From the NCBI GenBank assembly GCA_018223385.1, contig JAGTTR010000007.1, positions 62,001-126,000 on the forward strand: a stretch of 64,000 nucleotides of DNA. The letters run 5' to 3'. Positions 17,207 to 24,729 of the stretch are shown here, piece after piece. The translations under genes were made by a program, and so were the position numbers. Position 1 is the stretch's first letter. Each line of letters starts with the position of its first letter. Under the pieces are notes generated by a model. The model searched no databases and was not told where the DNA came from. It was given only the letters and a program-made list of their open reading frames with translations. Origin of the DNA: Oscillospiraceae bacterium Marseille-Q3528. Its GTDB lineage: Bacteria > Bacillota > Clostridia > Lachnospirales > Lachnospiraceae.

Positions 17207-19321
17207 TTATTTTGTTAATTCCATCATGATCTCGTTGCTTCTGCTGATGAACTTGGTCATTTCCTCCGGGCTCAGCGGTTTGTGGGCCAGCATTGCCAGA
17301 TCATACAGCTGCTCGCAGAACATGGGAACCTTCTCGGAATCCTTGTGCTCGAAGATGTATTTTACCAGCGGATGTTTCACATTCAGGACAAGGGCTGCCT
17401 GGCTGCCGAACATGGAAGCGTCCATGCCGGTCATGCCGTACATGCGCATCATTTCCTGCATCCGGCGGCTCTCCTCGGACAGAACCATCATGGAAGCGGT
17501 CTTCTCATCCTTGAGGGACATGGTGCGGACTTCCAGTTTGTCATTGCCAACGGCCTTGCGGAACACTTCGGTCAGCGTATCCTTGTAGCTCTCGGCATCT
17601 GCCTGGGATTCATCCTGCAGGCTGTCGGTGACATCCGCATCAATTCTCTGGAAGCGGACATTTTCATTCTGGCTTTCCAGATGGGTGATGAACGGGCTGT
17701 CGATGTTGTGTTTCAGGATCACAGCATCCATGCCATTCTCCCGGAACATGTTGATATACTGGCTCTGCTGGATCTCGTCGGTGACATAGTAGATTGTTGT
17801 CTTCTCCGGCTCTTTGTCCCCGGCGTCTTTCTTTTCTGCGTCAGAAGCGTTCTCTGTCTGGGAAGCCTCCTCGGCCTTGGTCTCCCCGGAGTTCTCAGAA
17901 GCGGCTTCTTCGGTTCCTTCGGCGGGTGCCTTGGCAACCTCGGCTTTCTCGATGCAGTCCTTCAGCGTCAGATACTTGCCGTCCAGATCCTTGAACAGCA
18001 CGTAATCGGAAATCTTCTCACAGAACTTGGCATCCTTGATGCAGCCAAATTTGATGAAGGGGCTGATGTCGTCCCAGTATTTCTCATAATTCTCACGGTC
18101 AGTCTTGCACATGCCGCTGAGCTTGTCAGCAACTTTTTTCGTGATATAATCGGAAATCTTCTTCACAAAGCCGTCATTCTGCAGCGCACTTCTGGATACG
18201 TTCAGCGGCAGATCCGGGCAGTCGATGACGCCCTTTAAGAGCATCAGGAATTCCGGAATGACTTCCTTAATATTATCGGCGATAAATACCTGGTTGTTGT
18301 ACAGCTTGATGGTGCCCTCGATGGAATCGTACTCCGTGTTGATCTTCGGGAAGTAGAGGATACCTTTCAGGTTGAACGGATAGTCCATGTTCAGATGGAT
18401 CCAGAACAGGGGCTCCTTGTAATCATGGAAAACATCCCGGTAAAACTGCTTGTATTCCTCATCGGTGCATTCGTTGGGATGCTTCGTCCACAACGGCGTG
18501 GTGACGCTTAAGGAAACCGGACGCTTGTTGATCTTTGCCTTCTCTTTGGCAGGGGAAATCTCGATGACTTCCTTGGTGCCGTCCTCATTTTCTTTCTCCT
18601 CGGTCTTGGCTTCCTCGGTGAAGCGCTCTACCACCACGTCGTCCTCTTTGATGTCGGCGGCGTCGATGGTCTCATATTCCTGCTCGGCGCCTGCTTTTTC
18701 CAGGAAAATCTCTACCGGCATGAAGGAGCAGTACTTGGTGATGACTTCTCTAGCCCGGTATTCGTTGGAAAACTCCACGCTGTCCTCGTTCAGGAACAGG
18801 GTGATGGTGGTGCCGACGCTGTCCTTGGTGCCCTCGGTCATGGAAAATTCGGTGCCGCCGTCACATTCCCAGTGTACCGGTGTCGCACCCGGCTGATAGG
18901 AAAGGGTGTCGATGTGTACCTCATCCGCAACCATGAAAGCGGAGTAAAAGCCCAGGCCGAAGTGGCCGATGATCTGATCCTCGTTGGTCTTGTCCTTGTA
19001 TTTTGCCAGGAAATCGGTGGCGCCGGAGAAAGCGATCTGGTTGATATACTCCTCCACCTCGTCAGCGGTCATACCAAGGCCGTTGTCGCAGAAAGTCAGC
19101 GTCTTCTTCTCAGGGTCAACAATGACGTGTATTTCCGGTTTGTATTTGTCCGGGAACTGGTACTCGCCCATCATCTCCAGCTTCTTCAGCTTGGTGATGG
19201 CGTCGCAGCCGTTGGAAATGAGCTCACGGAAGAAGATATCGTGATCCGAATAGAGCCACTTCTTGATGATCGGGAAAATATTTTCACTGTTAATGGAAAG
19301 ACTTCCATGTTTTTCTGCCAT
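17207..19321 (-). CDS. htpG: Molecular chaperone HtpG (Hsp90)
   Basis: 704 residues from the ATG at 19321 (GGAG eight bases upstream; the ATGs further out lack a site). Hsp90 ATPase motifs are present: FFRELISNGCDAI, TFCDNGLGMTADEV, FGLGFYSAFMVAD and, in the middle domain, a conserved arginine region NVSRSALQNDG. It is longer than typical bacterial HtpG (about 620-650) because of an acidic low-complexity insertion at about residues 460-510, rich in Glu, Ala and Lys, and a smaller charged insertion at about 225-245. A CIRCE element and a consensus promoter lie directly upstream. Confidence 0.96.
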   Translation of the reverse strand: MAEKHGSLSINSENIFPIIKKWLYSDHDIFFRELISNGCDAITKLKKLEMMGEYQFPDKYKPEIHVIVDPEKKTLTFCDNGLGMTADEVEEYINQIAFSGATDFLAKYKDKTNEDQIIGHFGLGFYSAFMVADEVHIDTLSYQPGATPVHWECDGGTEFSMTEGTKDSVGTTITLFLNEDSVEFSNEYRAREVITKYCSFMPVEIFLEKAGAEQEYETIDAADIKEDDVVVERFTEEAKTEEKENEDGTKEVIEISPAKEKAKINKRPVSLSVTTPLWTKHPNECTDEEYKQFYRDVFHDYKEPLFWIHLNMDYPFNLKGILYFPKINTEYDSIEGTIKLYNNQVFIADNIKEVIPEFLMLLKGVIDCPDLPLNVSRSALQNDGFVKKISDYITKKVADKLSGMCKTDRENYEKYWDDISPFIKFGCIKDAKFCEKISDYVLFKDLDGKYLTLKDCIEKAEVAKAPAEGTEEAASENSGETKAEEASQTENASDAEKKDAGDKEPEKTTIYYVTDEIQQSQYINMFRENGMDAVILKHNIDSPFITHLESQNENVRFQRIDADVTDSLQDESQADAESYKDTLTEVFRKAVGNDKLEVRTMSLKDEKTASMMVLSEESRRMQEMMRMYGMTGMDASMFGSQAALVLNVKHPLVKYIFEHKDSEKVPMFCEQLYDLAMLAHKPLSPEEMTKFISRSNEIMMELTK

Positions 19322-19384
19322 ATTAAACATCTCCATTTCAAAAATTAATACAAATGAAAATACGGATATTTCCGTATACCAGTA

Positions 19385-19413
19385 ATATTAATACCGCAAA
19401 AATGGAATGTCAA
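19385..19413 (-). promoter_or_regulatory. Consensus sigma-A promoter of htpG
   Basis: On the minus strand: TTGACA (19413-19408), 17-bp spacer and TAATAT (19390-19385). Confidence 0.85.
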
Positions 19414-19420
19414 GAGAAAA

Positions 19421-19447
19421 TCAGCACTCAAATGCGTTGAGTGCTAA
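19421..19447. promoter_or_regulatory. CIRCE operator (HrcA binding site) upstream of htpG
   Basis: TCAGCACTC, nine bases, GAGTGCTAA. This matches the CIRCE consensus TTAGCACTC-N9-GAGTGCTAA with one mismatch. It ends eight bases from the -35 box, so HrcA bound here could repress htpG until heat shock. Confidence 0.92.
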
Positions 19448-19491
19448 CAAAAATTTTATAAAAAATCTAAAGAAAGTATAAAACTGCCAAA

Positions 19492-20001
19492 TTATATCTT
19501 GTCAAATTCAAGACTTTGCCGGAGAAAGAATGCCGTCACCGCTTTTTCCCACGTTTCTTCCAGAGATCTGTCCAGGGTGAACAGGTTCATGGAGGTGGCG
19601 GTGGTGCAGGTCAGTGTCCCATTGTCATAGCGGATGTTCAGAAACAGAGCGCGGACGTCCTCGGGTCGGAACGACAGGGAAGCATCTGCCAGAAGCTTCT
19701 GGATCTGGCTGGTGTCCAGACAGAAAATAAAGGAAAAGGACAGGGGCGTATGCTTGCCCCGGATCAGCTGAAAACACGTAGGACGCAGCTGTTCCCAGTA
19801 GATAAGCCCACGGTCGGCGCGGACAGGGGCATTCTCTTCCTCATCCGCCTCCGGGTAAAAATCTGGATGAAAATGCCCGTCAATAGAGACCGTGGCAGCC
19901 GTGGTGATGGATGCCTCGGATAAGAGAAAACGGTCAAAGGCCGGGGACAGGAGCAGACGCTCCATAAAGTTTTTCGTCTGTGTAAATCGTAATGCCAGCA
20001 T
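19492..20001 (-). CDS. DUF5721 family protein
   Basis: 169 residues. The N-terminal MLALRFTQTKNFMERLLLS, followed by FDRFLLSEASITT and the IDGHFHPDFY segment, resembles the DUF5721 family that I associate with Lachnospiraceae. There is no signal peptide, transmembrane segment or enzymatic motif. Function is unknown. The start has AAGGAGCA upstream, and a folded leader of about 140 nt precedes it (20002-20145). Confidence 0.65.
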   Translation of the reverse strand: MLALRFTQTKNFMERLLLSPAFDRFLLSEASITTAATVSIDGHFHPDFYPEADEEENAPVRADRGLIYWEQLRPTCFQLIRGKHTPLSFSFIFCLDTSQIQKLLADASLSFRPEDVRALFLNIRYDNGTLTCTTATSMNLFTLDRSLEETWEKAVTAFFLRQSLEFDKI

Positions 20002-20156
20002 AGAGGTGCTCCTTCTTATTATGATGCGGCCATAATCTCACGAACACGCACGAACGTGCTTTATCGCCTGCTATCGCAGGCAGTTCGTTCGATAATGACG
20101 CAAGAAAAGTAAATGCCATCTTTAATGGCGCTTCCTTTTCTTTTGCGTCTATTATA
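20002..20156 (-). promoter_or_regulatory. Structured 5' leader and -10 element of the DUF5721 gene
   Basis: A perfect -10 (TATAAT on the minus strand, 20156-20151) places the transcript start near 20145. The transcript would then fold: the segment 20135-20149 pairs with 20097-20109 around an inner GCCAT/ATGGC hairpin, and GCCTGC-GATA-GCAGGC (20066-20081, GNRA-type loop) is enclosed by CGAACG/CGTTCG (20051-20056 with 20086-20091). A -35 is not clear. The rest of the gap to 20325 is AT-rich with only weak promoter-like sequence. Confidence 0.45.
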
Positions 20157-20325
20157 TCATGAAAAGTATAAGAAAGTTTGAAAATTTTATTTTAGAGGCA
20201 ATGTTCCGACCATTTTTGTCAGTGTAAACCTTTCCATTTTTATGATAATATAAATTCATGAACTGCACAGAAATAGGGTATGACATTTGCCATATTGAAA
20301 AGACGTGGCTTGAAAGGATGTATAT

Positions 20326-21399
20326 ATGGGTGGAAATATGAAATTTGAACGATTGGCAAGTAACATTAAAGATATAAACATGAAAGCCGGGAATGCGGCA
20401 AAAAGTGCTGTGAATCAGCTAATGACGCTGCGAAATTGGGCTATTGGATATTATATTGTAGAATACGAACAAGGCGGAAGTGACAGAGCAAAATATGGCG
20501 TCAATTTATTAAAAAATCTTGAAAATCAAATTTCAGAGAAAGGTATGAATTCAACGCTTTTTAAATGGTGTCGTCAGTTCTATTTGTTATACCCTCAAAT
20601 TGGTGCGACAGTGTCGAACCAATTCGGATTACCAGGTTTTGAAAAAAGTGCGACAGTGTCGCACGAATTCATGACACAGCCTGAGCTGCTTATAAACAAT
20701 TTATCTTTTTCTCATATAAGAGAAATAATGGTGATTGATGATGCCTTTGAAAGATTTTTCTACGAAACAGAATGTATGAAGTGTAACTGGAGTGTGCGAG
20801 AGCTGCGCAGACAGATAAAAACGAATCTTTACGTCAGAGCAGGTATCAGTAGAAAACCGGAATTGTTGATACATCCGTCAGAAGATAATAAGAATACGAC
20901 AATGATGACAATCAAGGATCCATTTACCTTTGAGTTTCTGGGATTGGATGCAAAGGATGCAGTTTCTGAATCGGATTTAGAACAGGCACTTATGGATCAT
21001 TTGCAGGAATTTATGCTTGAGCTTGGCGAAGGATTTTGCTTTGAGGCAAGACAAAAACGTATTATTATTGATGACAAATACTACTTTATAGACCTGGTAT
21101 TCTATAACAGATTGCTGCACTGCAATGTAATAATTGAGCTGAAAAATGATGAGTTTAAACATGAAGATTTAGGACAGTTAAATGCTTATGTCGGGTATTA
21201 TAAGAAAAATGAGATGACAGAGGGTGATAATCCACCTGTGGGAATTTTGCTGTGTACGGATAAAGGGTCTGAAATGGTAGAATATGCCTTGTCAGGAATG
21301 GATAACCGATTATTTGTTTCAACATATATGTTGCATTTACCAAATAAAAATAAATTAAAAGAATTTATGTTAAAAGAAATGCGAGAAATGGGAATTTAG
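20326..21399 (+). CDS. DUF1016 / YhcG family PD-(D/E)XK nuclease
   Basis: 357 residues. The N-terminal DUF1016 helical domain covers about 10-165 (WAIGYYIVEYEQGG, WCRQFYLLYPQI). The C-terminal YhcG nuclease domain is at about 195-345, with D256 in YYFIDLVFYN, E271 and K273 in VIIELKNDEF, and the GQLNAYVGYY motif carrying Q284. It is often found near restriction-modification or other defence loci, but no methylase is adjacent here. The gene starts the AT-rich block. A short direct repeat encoding ATVS-N/H-Q/E-F occurs twice (about residues 94-100 and 109-115). Confidence 0.9.
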   Translation: MGGNMKFERLASNIKDINMKAGNAAKSAVNQLMTLRNWAIGYYIVEYEQGGSDRAKYGVNLLKNLENQISEKGMNSTLFKWCRQFYLLYPQIGATVSNQFGLPGFEKSATVSHEFMTQPELLINNLSFSHIREIMVIDDAFERFFYETECMKCNWSVRELRRQIKTNLYVRAGISRKPELLIHPSEDNKNTTMMTIKDPFTFEFLGLDAKDAVSESDLEQALMDHLQEFMLELGEGFCFEARQKRIIIDDKYYFIDLVFYNRLLHCNVIIELKNDEFKHEDLGQLNAYVGYYKKNEMTEGDNPPVGILLCTDKGSEMVEYALSGMDNRLFVSTYMLHLPNKNKLKEFMLKEMREMGI

Positions 21400-21417
21400 A
21401 AGTTTTTATTTAAACGC

Positions 21418-21458
21418 AAAAATTCCACGTGACCTTTTACCGGTTGTGTGGAATTTTT
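21418..21458. terminator. Bidirectional terminator between DUF1016 gene and XRE regulator
   Basis: AAAAATTCCAC (21418-21428) pairs perfectly with GTGGAATTTTT (21448-21458), giving A- and T-runs on both sides of an 11-bp stem. Confidence 0.85.
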
Positions 21459-21471
21459 GTTTTACTTTATA

Positions 21472-21852
21472 TTAATCTTTCTGCTCTTCTGACAGCAGCA
21501 TATCCTGCTGTTCTATCAGTGCATCCAGTATTTTGCTTACTGTTATCAATGTGGTTGCGTTGCATTGATTTAATTTATTGGCAATTTCTGAGTTTATGAT
21601 GCTTTCGCGCTTTGCATATGGTGTATCTAATAGAAAATAATCAAAATTTTTTTCCAAAATATACGCTAGTTTCAAAAGCATTGGCAAAGAAACTTTTGTT
21701 TGTCCTACCTCAACATGGCTCATATGATTATTCGAGCAACCAATCAACGCACCTAATTCTGCCTGGCTGTATCCATGTTCCAAACGTGCAGACTTAATTC
21801 GCTGGCCGATTTTTATATAATCAATTTCCGGTTGCAGTTCAATCACCTCCAT
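21472..21852 (-). CDS. XRE-family transcriptional regulator, divergent from the T7SS/E1-E2-JAB operon
   Basis: 126 residues. A Cro/CI-type helix-turn-helix covers about residues 13-68 (IGQRIKSARLEHGYSQAEL, then IGCSNNHMSHVEVGQ), followed by a C-terminal helical tail. It is transcribed away from the long operon that begins at 22009, and the 130-bp shared gap contains two overlapping perfect dyads. The simplest reading is an autoregulated repressor of the operon. GGAGGTGA lies before the start. Confidence 0.9.
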   Translation of the reverse strand: MEVIELQPEIDYIKIGQRIKSARLEHGYSQAELGALIGCSNNHMSHVEVGQTKVSLPMLLKLAYILEKNFDYFLLDTPYAKRESIINSEIANKLNQCNATTLITVSKILDALIEQQDMLLSEEQKD

Positions 21853-21893
21853 GTTTTTTATTTTAGATTATGCGCATTTTTACAACAACCAAC

Positions 21894-21934
21894 TATAAAT
21901 GCAGATTGCATTTATAGATGCAATCTGCTATAAT
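21894..21934 (+). promoter_or_regulatory. Operon promoter embedded in two overlapping perfect dyads
   Basis: Dyad 1 pairs 21894-21903 with 21907-21916 (10-bp arms). Dyad 2 pairs 21901-21911 with 21918-21928 (11-bp arms). TTGCAT at 21906-21911 and TATAAT at 21929-21934 make a promoter with a 17-bp spacer that coincides with the dyads, so a bound regulator would cover -35 and spacer. A further half-like TTGCATTGAA lies at 21947-21956. The likely ligand is the divergent XRE protein. Confidence 0.75.
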
Positions 21935-22008
21935 TTTATAGGCAAGTTGCATTGAATGATACAAAAATGAATGCTGACTAGTTGGCAAAGAGGGGAATAA
22001 GGGGAAAA

Positions 22009-22242
22009 ATGAACGAATATTCACAACAGATGAAACGTGAATTAGAAGAATTCCAGGCTTCTGTTCAAAAGTTGGGAACTGGGATCAAAACAGCTTCTTT
22101 ATTATGGAAAGATCCAAAGTATGCTGTTTTATCCTCGGAAATGACACAAATAGCCAATTTATCAAAGAATGTGTTGGTATCAGGAGATAAGAGTTGTGAA
22201 ATGATTGATAAATTTTTCAAAGCAGCAAATGAACAATATTAG
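22009..22242 (+). CDS. WXG100-like small helical protein 1
   Basis: 77 residues from the ATG at 22009, with AAGGGG upstream. Two helices are separated by a turn carrying W33 in LWKDPKYAVL. This is the same W-x-D-x-x-Y-x-x-L turn seen in the proteins at 23069 and 31857, and it corresponds to the WXG turn of ESX/type VII secretion substrates. It is the first gene of the operon. Assignment to the WXG100-like class rests on size, helix-turn-helix layout and the motif. Confidence 0.6.
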   Translation: MNEYSQQMKRELEEFQASVQKLGTGIKTASLLWKDPKYAVLSSEMTQIANLSKNVLVSGDKSCEMIDKFFKAANEQY

Positions 22243-22268
22243 TATTCCTTGTGAAAGGTGGGAGTAGA

Positions 22269-23015
22269 TTGGCAGATGTATCAGTTGAAGCATTACAAAA
22301 AGTAAAATCAGCATTAACCATCTTTCAAAGTGACATTACCGGGATTTCTTCCCGCGTGACGGCACAGGCGCAGAATTGCCTGGAAGCATGTTATCGAAAA
22401 GTAAATGAGACACAGACAAAAATTGATGAACTTGATTCTGAAATTGCAATGCGAAATACTAAAATTTCAGATTTAGACAGTCAGATTCACACTTTTTTAG
22501 GCCAGATACAGCAATTGGAAAATTCCATACCTCGTATGGAAAAACAACTTCAAGATATAGAAAACAATATTACTAATTGTCAACGACAGCTTTCATCTTT
22601 ACAGGCGCAGTTAGCAGATGATGAGGACGATGGAACAAGGCAGCAGTTGCAAGTGCAAATCGGCAGGGTTACACAGCAGTTGAATTCTTTGTATTGTGAA
22701 CGATCCGCGTTGGAATGCGAGATACGAAATTCGGAAAAACAAAAAGATTCCTTGCATCAGAAAGTAAGTGGATTAAAAAGTGAGAAGGCACGGTGCGAAG
22801 AATCCTTGTTGATTGCCCAAAAGCGAAGGTCTCAGTATCAGCAGAAATTTGATCAGCTTAAATCATTATTAGAAATGGTAAAAGCAAACCTTGATGATTA
22901 TATACGTGCAACAAGAAGGTTTGAGAACTCTTCTTCTGCCAGTGCTGGTCAAAATATGCAGGCTATTGATCGTTGTATTACGCAGATAGAAGAATATTTA
23001 TCAACCATTTTATAA
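22269..23015 (+). CDS. Long coiled-coil protein of the T7SS-like locus
   Basis: 248 residues. I take the TTG at 22269 as start because GGTGGGAG (22257-22264) is close upstream, while the GTG at 22251 has none. The first 45 residues (LADVSVEALQKVKSALTIF) resemble the N-terminal helix of ESX-type proteins. About 50-215 is a long heptad coiled coil (KIDELDSEIAMRNTKISDL and on). A short C-terminal segment ends QIEEYLSTIL. There is no membrane segment. It could be a scaffold or an LXG-like partner; the function is unknown. Confidence 0.65.
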   Translation: MADVSVEALQKVKSALTIFQSDITGISSRVTAQAQNCLEACYRKVNETQTKIDELDSEIAMRNTKISDLDSQIHTFLGQIQQLENSIPRMEKQLQDIENNITNCQRQLSSLQAQLADDEDDGTRQQLQVQIGRVTQQLNSLYCERSALECEIRNSEKQKDSLHQKVSGLKSEKARCEESLLIAQKRRSQYQQKFDQLKSLLEMVKANLDDYIRATRRFENSSSASAGQNMQAIDRCITQIEEYLSTIL

Positions 23016-23068
23016 AGTGATTTTGGAGAGCAGTCTCCTAAAAATAGAAAAATAAGGAGGAATTGAAT

Positions 23069-23347
23069 ATGGCAAGCGGTGTATCGGTTGAACGTAATGC
23101 GTTACAATCTGGTATTCAGGTATGCAGACTTTGTATTCATGAATTGGGCGGTGCGTCCCGCACATTGAAAAGGGACTATCAGAGTGCTGGATCGGGATGG
23201 AAAGACCAGCAGTATGCAAGACTTGGCGGCATTATTGAAGAGTGTTGTTCTGCCCTGGAAAAACCCATCAGTGAACTTGAAGACTGCCAGGCCAGTCTCG
23301 AAAAACTTCTGAGCACAGTTTCTGCTTATGAAGAAGTCAACCTATAA
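23069..23347 (+). CDS. WXG100-like small helical protein 2 (homologous to the effector N-terminus)
   Basis: 92 residues; a strong AAGGAGG precedes the ATG. W44 sits in GSGWKDQQYARLGG. From this W to the C-terminal L92 the protein aligns without a gap, over 49 positions, with residues 43-91 of the effector-like protein at 31857: about 15 are identical, including W, D, Y, L-G, C, A-L and the end S-x-Y-E-x-V-x-L. It is therefore a stand-alone version of the effector's N-terminal domain, perhaps its secretion partner. Confidence 0.7.
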   Translation: MASGVSVERNALQSGIQVCRLCIHELGGASRTLKRDYQSAGSGWKDQQYARLGGIIEECCSALEKPISELEDCQASLEKLLSTVSAYEEVNL

Positions 23348-23358
23348 GGAGGTCAAGT

Positions 23359-23634
23359 ATGGCAGTAAGAGCATCTGCGGAAACAATCCGCGAAATGAAA
23401 AAACAAATTGCGCAGACAACAAAAGATATTGAGCAGATCAATCAGGAAATCAAAAATGGCATCCGCGCAACTGGTTCCTGGGATGATGCCAAAGCAGCAG
23501 AGTTTAATATGCTCATGCAGAAAATTGCGAGACTTACAGTATCTCCCGCAGAGACATTAAAGGCAGCACTTCCTAAGTTGGAGAGGCTTGCGCAGACACT
23601 TGATAACTACAATTCACAGAGAATTGGCAGATAA
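23359..23634 (+). CDS. WXG100-like small helical protein 3
   Basis: 91 residues, with AAGGAGG upstream. Two amphipathic helices flank W41 in TGSWDDAKAAEFN; the WDD-x-K-A-x-E-F turn is typical of WXG100 proteins. It follows protein 2 after 11 bp and has the same length, so the two may form a heterodimer as EsxA/EsxB do. The C-terminus is basic (NSQRIGR). Confidence 0.7.
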   Translation: MAVRASAETIREMKKQIAQTTKDIEQINQEIKNGIRATGSWDDAKAAEFNMLMQKIARLTVSPAETLKAALPKLERLAQTLDNYNSQRIGR

Positions 23635-23657
23635 ACTTAAGATTAAGGAGGATTGTC

Positions 23658-24506
23658 ATGGACAACAAAAGTAAAACCCAAGAAATTCCTACATTTACCC
23701 CGCCGGAGGATGGCGCACCTGTTTTCACACCACCAAGGACCCCGCAACACGATGGCCCTGTGTGCTATCACCATCCGTCTGAACCTGCGGTTGCCCGATG
23801 TGCAAGATGTGGTAAGTATATTTGTAAGGATTGTGCCGAAACATACACGGTTACAGCAGGCGAATATGCCAACAAATGTCTGTGTTTTGACTGTTGTGAA
23901 CAACTCGTTGCTGAGAACGTTGCCGAACTGACCAAAAATAAAAATAAAATTAAGGGACAGTTTATTTTGCAGATTATCGGTATCGTAATCGGGTTTATTT
24001 TTGGGATCAGTATGGGAGGAGGACTTGCGCCGGGGCTGGTTTGCGCTTGCATTGGCGGCGTATTCCTCAGTGCATTAAAATTGTTTGGTTCTCTTGCCTT
24101 GGAGGCTGTCAAGATTGCTTTCTCCGGTAATTTCGGTTGGCTGACGGTCTTTTCTGTTATTTTTCAGATAGTAGGTATCATATTAAAATGTATCAAAGAT
24201 ACGATCAGCAACACGATTCAATACATATGTTACCTCAAGCGGACGCAAGGGTTTATCGAATCTGACTCTGCGGCCTTACAGCAGATGAGAGATTATATGG
24301 CATACACATTGGTTCGTAACCAGAATAAAGGCATTGATCTGGAAGATCTGATGAAGGAAGGCAGTGAACTCTATAATAACTCTTATGCCCGGGCCGTCAG
24401 GGAAAATGGTGAAGCAGCAGCTGATGCGGTTCTCCGTCAGGCAGCAACACGAATTGCTGAAAATGGTGAGATCATCAGAGATTTCCCGGGAGCTGCTAAT
24501 GCTTAA
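23658..24506 (+). CDS. B-box-like zinc-finger membrane protein
   Basis: 282 residues. After a Pro-rich stretch the protein has a treble-clef/B-box-like zinc site: C36-x2-H39, C48-x2-C51, C56-x2-C59 and a second cluster C74, C76, C79, C80 (CYHHPSEPAVARCARCGKY). Hydrophobic segments follow at about 100-135 and 160-190, then a helical cytosolic tail. Related B-box-like fingers are common in bacteria, and B-box/RING folds are E3-like in eukaryotes. Sitting two genes before E2-, JAMM- and E1-like proteins, it is a candidate membrane adaptor or E3-like part; that role is inference. Confidence 0.65.
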   Translation: MDNKSKTQEIPTFTPPEDGAPVFTPPRTPQHDGPVCYHHPSEPAVARCARCGKYICKDCAETYTVTAGEYANKCLCFDCCEQLVAENVAELTKNKNKIKGQFILQIIGIVIGFIFGISMGGGLAPGLVCACIGGVFLSALKLFGSLALEAVKIAFSGNFGWLTVFSVIFQIVGIILKCIKDTISNTIQYICYLKRTQGFIESDSAALQQMRDYMAYTLVRNQNKGIDLEDLMKEGSELYNNSYARAVRENGEAAADAVLRQAATRIAENGEIIRDFPGAANA

Positions 24507-24544
24507 AAACAGCAATGTGATGAAAAGAGAATGGGAGGATTGTT

Positions 24545-24727
24545 ATGGAAAATAATCAGAATAATGATGCAATTGCTGCTCGCCGCAGAGCTTTGGCGGA
24601 AGCACTCAGACAAGGTGACCCCGTAGTGGTTTCTCCTACTGGTGAAGTAGGTATCCGGGAAGAAATGCAGGACAATGGTTTGTCCGGTATTCAGGTTCCT
24701 GATGGTAAATTGGCAGGGGAGGACTGA
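24545..24727 (+). CDS. 60-residue protein upstream of the E2-like gene
   Basis: 60 residues with GGGAGG before the start; the next gene begins 2 bp after its stop. A charged N-terminal helix (DAIAARRRALAEALRQG) is followed by a likely beta hairpin (DPVVVSPTGEVGIREE) and a flexible end (GKLAGED). It does not look like a beta-grasp ubiquitin-like protein, and there is no C-terminal Gly-Gly. Tight coupling to the E2-like gene makes it the only small uncharacterised protein that could be the conjugated species. I do not recognise a family. Confidence 0.6.
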   Translation: MENNQNNDAIAARRRALAEALRQGDPVVVSPTGEVGIREEMQDNGLSGIQVPDGKLAGED

Positions 24728-24729
24728 AT

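Noticed and set aside
24545..24727. 60-aa protein as a true ubiquitin-like modifier
   Set aside because: It lacks the beta-grasp length and pattern and a C-terminal Gly-Gly; kept only as an unproven candidate.
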